Shown piece by piece: positions 16,777 through 18,251 of a DNA stretch of 18,251 bases. Under the pieces are notes generated by a model. The model did not search any database. It was not told the origin of the DNA and saw only the letters and a list, made by a program, of their open reading frames with translations. The position numbers and the translations under genes are program-made. The stretch spans positions 1-18,251 of the forward strand of contig CAAHDP010000334.1 of NCBI GenBank assembly GCA_900770515.1, given 5' to 3'. This DNA is from an uncultured Prevotella sp. (GTDB taxonomy: Bacteria; Bacteroidota; Bacteroidia; Bacteroidales; Bacteroidaceae). Positions within the stretch are counted from its first letter, which is position 1. Every line of letters starts with the position of its first letter.

Positions 16777-17298
16777 AACTGGATACTAATGACAAATTAC
16801 TTATTATCACCAAAGAGTAGCTCCCATAGTCTCCTTATTTTTCGGATTTGTCGAATTCTTTTCCGTCATGCAATCTCTTGAATTCTTCTTCTGGAGGAAG
16901 TATTTTCTTTAGCTTCTCAGGCATCACCTTGTATGTTGCAACACCCATTGGCTGGGTGTAGTCTTGAAGAAGATATTCAACGTATGTCTTATCAGCATCA
17001 CGGCAAAGCACTATTCCTATTGTTGGATTCTTATGGGGTTTACGTTCGTCATCATTCAGCATGTGTATGCCTTCAGAGCATGACGTGTAGACGGCATGGT
17101 CTTGGCAAAATTGCTTGGCATCTACGACTGGTGGTGGAACAAGTCAGCCTTGAGGTTGTCACGAAGAGTGTATTTATCCCAATGCAAAGTAGCTGCTTGA
17201 TGAATGTAGAATACACGCTCTTCGAGAGTCTTTGTCTTTGACAATATTTCCATATGATGTGTGAAACTCAGAGAAAAGAATTCGTGCCAGTCCAAATT

Positions 17299-17321
17299 GC
17301 CAGCCGTCGGCTGGCGATTTA
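17299..17321. repeat. Palindromic direct repeat, copy 1 (within the YhcG pseudogene)
   Basis: CAGCCGTCGGCTGGCGATTTA at 17301-17320/1 recurs at 17378-17398. In this copy the palindrome extends to GCCAGCCG-T-CGGCTGGC (17299-17315), with 8-bp arms around one base. On the minus strand it encodes NRQPTA(G). Confidence 0.85.
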
Positions 17322-17377
17322 TATTCAGTAGAGTCAAAGTGGTGAAATTGTCTCCTTTTCAGTAAGTTGCAAAGCGT

Positions 17378-17398
17378 CAGCCGTCGGCTGGCGATTTA
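17378..17398. repeat. Palindromic direct repeat, copy 2 (within the YhcG pseudogene)
   Basis: An identical 21-bp copy, 77 bp from copy 1, with CAGCCG-T-CGGCTG as its palindrome. On the minus strand it encodes NRQPTA(D). It falls in the variable linker between the two conserved DUF1016 N-terminal blocks. Confidence 0.85.
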
Positions 17399-17698
17399 CA
17401 GCGACATTCCATGATTCATAAAATTGTCGCATGTTCTTAATGTTAGACACGCCAAAACCTCGCAATCCAGGTAGTTCTCTCCTAAGCGGTTCACTAATCG
17501 TTTCAATGGCTCCAGTGCCCCAAACTCCTTTGCGTGTATTGTCAGAGACATACTTGCCCACACCATAGTATAGTGCGAGCATCTGTCGGTTGACAGCCTT
17601 AGCTGCTTCCAACTGATTTTGGAGTATAGCCGACTTTATAAGTTGTACCGCTTTATTGTATTGGGTGTTTATCTTGTCCATCATCTTGCATTTTCTTA

Positions 17699-17729
17699 CA
17701 AAGATAATCTAAAACATGAATATTGCCAA
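17699..17729 (-). promoter_or_regulatory. Bacteroidetes promoter of the YhcG pseudogene
   Basis: On the minus strand TATCTTTG (17706-17699) is preceded by TTG with 20 bp between them, close to the TTTG-N19-21-TAnnTTTG consensus. The ATG at 17684 would then have a very short leader (about 10 nt), so the box is plausible but not certain. Confidence 0.5.
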
Positions 17730-17870
17730 CAGAAGTGTTCATCTTTTTTCGCGTGCAGAGTTTTAATGCATGTAACAGCTTCGTTTCCTTCGGGACATCT
17801 CTCTGCTTTCATAATCACACCGCCATTGGCATTAGCCATAGCCACAATGAGTACAGCTAACGTTTTCGGT

Positions 17871-18086
17871 TTATTCCTCCTCGCTCCAATCACCGATGTT
17901 TTGTCTCATCGGTGCCTTGGCGCCACCCCATGATCCGTTGGTGCTTTCTGAGCCGTTAAAATCTATTTTGTTTTCGCTGGTATCGTATTTTGGGCCGCCA
18001 GAACCTGCCAAGATGGTGGTGCTTTTCATGTCAAATTCGATTATTTTAGGTGCAATGTATTTGTTTTTTCTTATGGTTTTGTTCAT
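17871..18086 (-). CDS. Small Bacteroidales peptide with KYIAPKIIEF / ILAGSGG pattern
   Basis: A 71-residue product starting MNKTIRKNKYIAPKIIEFDM, then STTILAGSGG (about 23-32), a Gly/Ser/Asn-rich middle and an acidic end (GDWSEEE). Bacteroidales genomes carry many such short proteins, with a Lys/Tyr-Pro-Glu start, a hydrophobic LA and a glycine-rich tail; their function is not known to me. The LAGSGG could be read as a double-glycine leader cleavage site, but no peptidase or transporter gene is near. The ATG at 18086 has an A-rich upstream region without a clear SD. It lies upstream of the YhcG pseudogene on the same strand with a 186-bp gap. Confidence 0.6.
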   Translation of the reverse strand: MNKTIRKNKYIAPKIIEFDMKSTTILAGSGGPKYDTSENKIDFNGSESTNGSWGGAKAPMRQNIGDWSEEE

Positions 18087-18230
18087 TGTTGTTTGTATTT
18101 CTGATTTGGTTTTAGTTTGTTTATGTATGCAAAATCACTACTGTCCCGTTAAAGTGGACTAATCGCTCTTTGAATTAATTGAAATACAGTCTTTTGCAAG
18201 AGATTTTAAGGGTGCGACGATTTGAATTTG

Positions 18231-18238
18231 TACTTTTG
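18231..18238 (+). promoter_or_regulatory. Possible -7 box (TACTTTTG) for a plus-strand gene beyond the window
   Basis: TACTTTTG fits TAnnTTTG and points off the right edge. The stretch before it (18141-18159, ctgtcccgttaaagtggac) looks like an insertion-sequence end, with GTCC and GGAC as short inverted arms, but no transposase is visible. No -33 box stands out. Confidence 0.35.
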
Positions 18239-18251
18239 CAGTTATCTATAA

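Larger units (their letters stand above)
16835..17684 (-). pseudogene. YhcG-type PD-(D/E)xK nuclease (DUF1016), decayed, catalytic core deleted
   Basis: Reading from ATG 17684, the N-terminal DUF1016 domain is clear (ARKGVWGTGAIETISEPLRR-like region and LPGLRGFGVSNIKNMRQFYE). The frame then shifts near the T-run at 17356-17359: the original frame ends at TGA 17334-17336, while the shifted frame reads NFTTLTLLNINRQPTAGNLD and continues LSFTHHMEILSKTKTLEERV. A TAG at 17122-17124 follows, with family-like sequence (MPSNFAKTMPSTRHALKAY) still in frame after it. At about 17062 the sequence jumps to the family's C-terminal segment (MLNDDERKPHKNPTIGIVLC, then TYVEYLLQDYTQPMGVATYK). By comparison with recalled family members, about 100 residues including the PD-(D/E)xK active site are missing at that junction. 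The gene cannot make an active nuclease. Intact relatives are toxin-like or restriction-linked nucleases. Confidence 0.85.

Noticed and set aside
17696..17893. 65-residue minus-strand ORF containing VAMANANGGVIM
   Set aside because: The motif resembles the AlbA_2 (Schlafen-type) FANxxGG segment, but only this short piece matches and no start with a plausible leader is seen; at most a gene fragment.
1..18251. CRISPR arrays, tRNA or rRNA genes, classical HsdR helicase
   Set aside because: No regularly spaced direct repeats, tRNA-like cloverleaf or SF2 helicase motif set was found on either strand.

Overview
The window reads as part of a Bacteroidales (Prevotella/Bacteroides-like) chromosome. 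Several signs agree: TAnnTTTG promoter boxes instead of sigma-70 boxes, no strong Shine-Dalgarno sequences, an IS1634-type transposase, a fragment resembling the Gly-rich C-terminus of a Bacteroides mobilization protein, and a YhcG/DUF1016 gene. No rRNA, tRNA or CRISPR array was seen.

Layout. Positions 1-847 are mobile-element debris: the 5' part of an IS1634-family transposase running off the left edge on the minus strand, next to a truncated mobilization-protein remnant on the plus strand. Positions 848-1061 are non-coding and contain a plus-strand terminator and two perfect inverted repeats. From 16477 down to 1062 lies one long minus-strand gene train with gaps of at most about 20 bp and many 4-bp start/stop overlaps; the only looser spot is 15872-16087. 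In transcription order it holds: an EVE/PUA-like reader protein; a small winged-helix ORF; a nuclease-methyltransferase fusion (HsdR-N plus HsdM, BcgI-like); a novel-looking fusion of a DGQHR/DndB-like domain to a nucleoside deoxyribosyltransferase/TIR-like domain; an HsdS specificity subunit; a DUF262-DUF1524 (GmrSD-type) endonuclease; a complete Wadjet set JetA-JetB-JetC-JetD; and a decayed Fic gene with two in-frame stops. Positions 16535-16834 hold the likely promoter, a strong hairpin terminator and an inverted repeat. Positions 16835-17684 are a wrecked YhcG-type PD-(D/E)xK nuclease gene whose catalytic core is deleted. The right end carries a small secreted-or-precursor-like peptide gene and possibly the edge of another insertion sequence.

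How it fits together. The train is a multilayer defence island apparently organised as one operon. Methylation and restriction (RM + S) would mark self and cut unmodified DNA. The EVE-like and DUF262/HNH proteins fit recognition and cleavage of modified phage DNA. Wadjet (SMC ATPase, kleisin, winged-helix partner, Toprim nuclease) cleaves small circular DNA such as plasmids. No HsdR helicase gene is present; the only R-type nuclease domain is fused to the methylase. The most unusual gene is the DGNHR/deoxyribosyltransferase-like fusion placed between the methylase and specificity genes, which is the best candidate for an undescribed component. These functional links are inferred from domains and gene order only.
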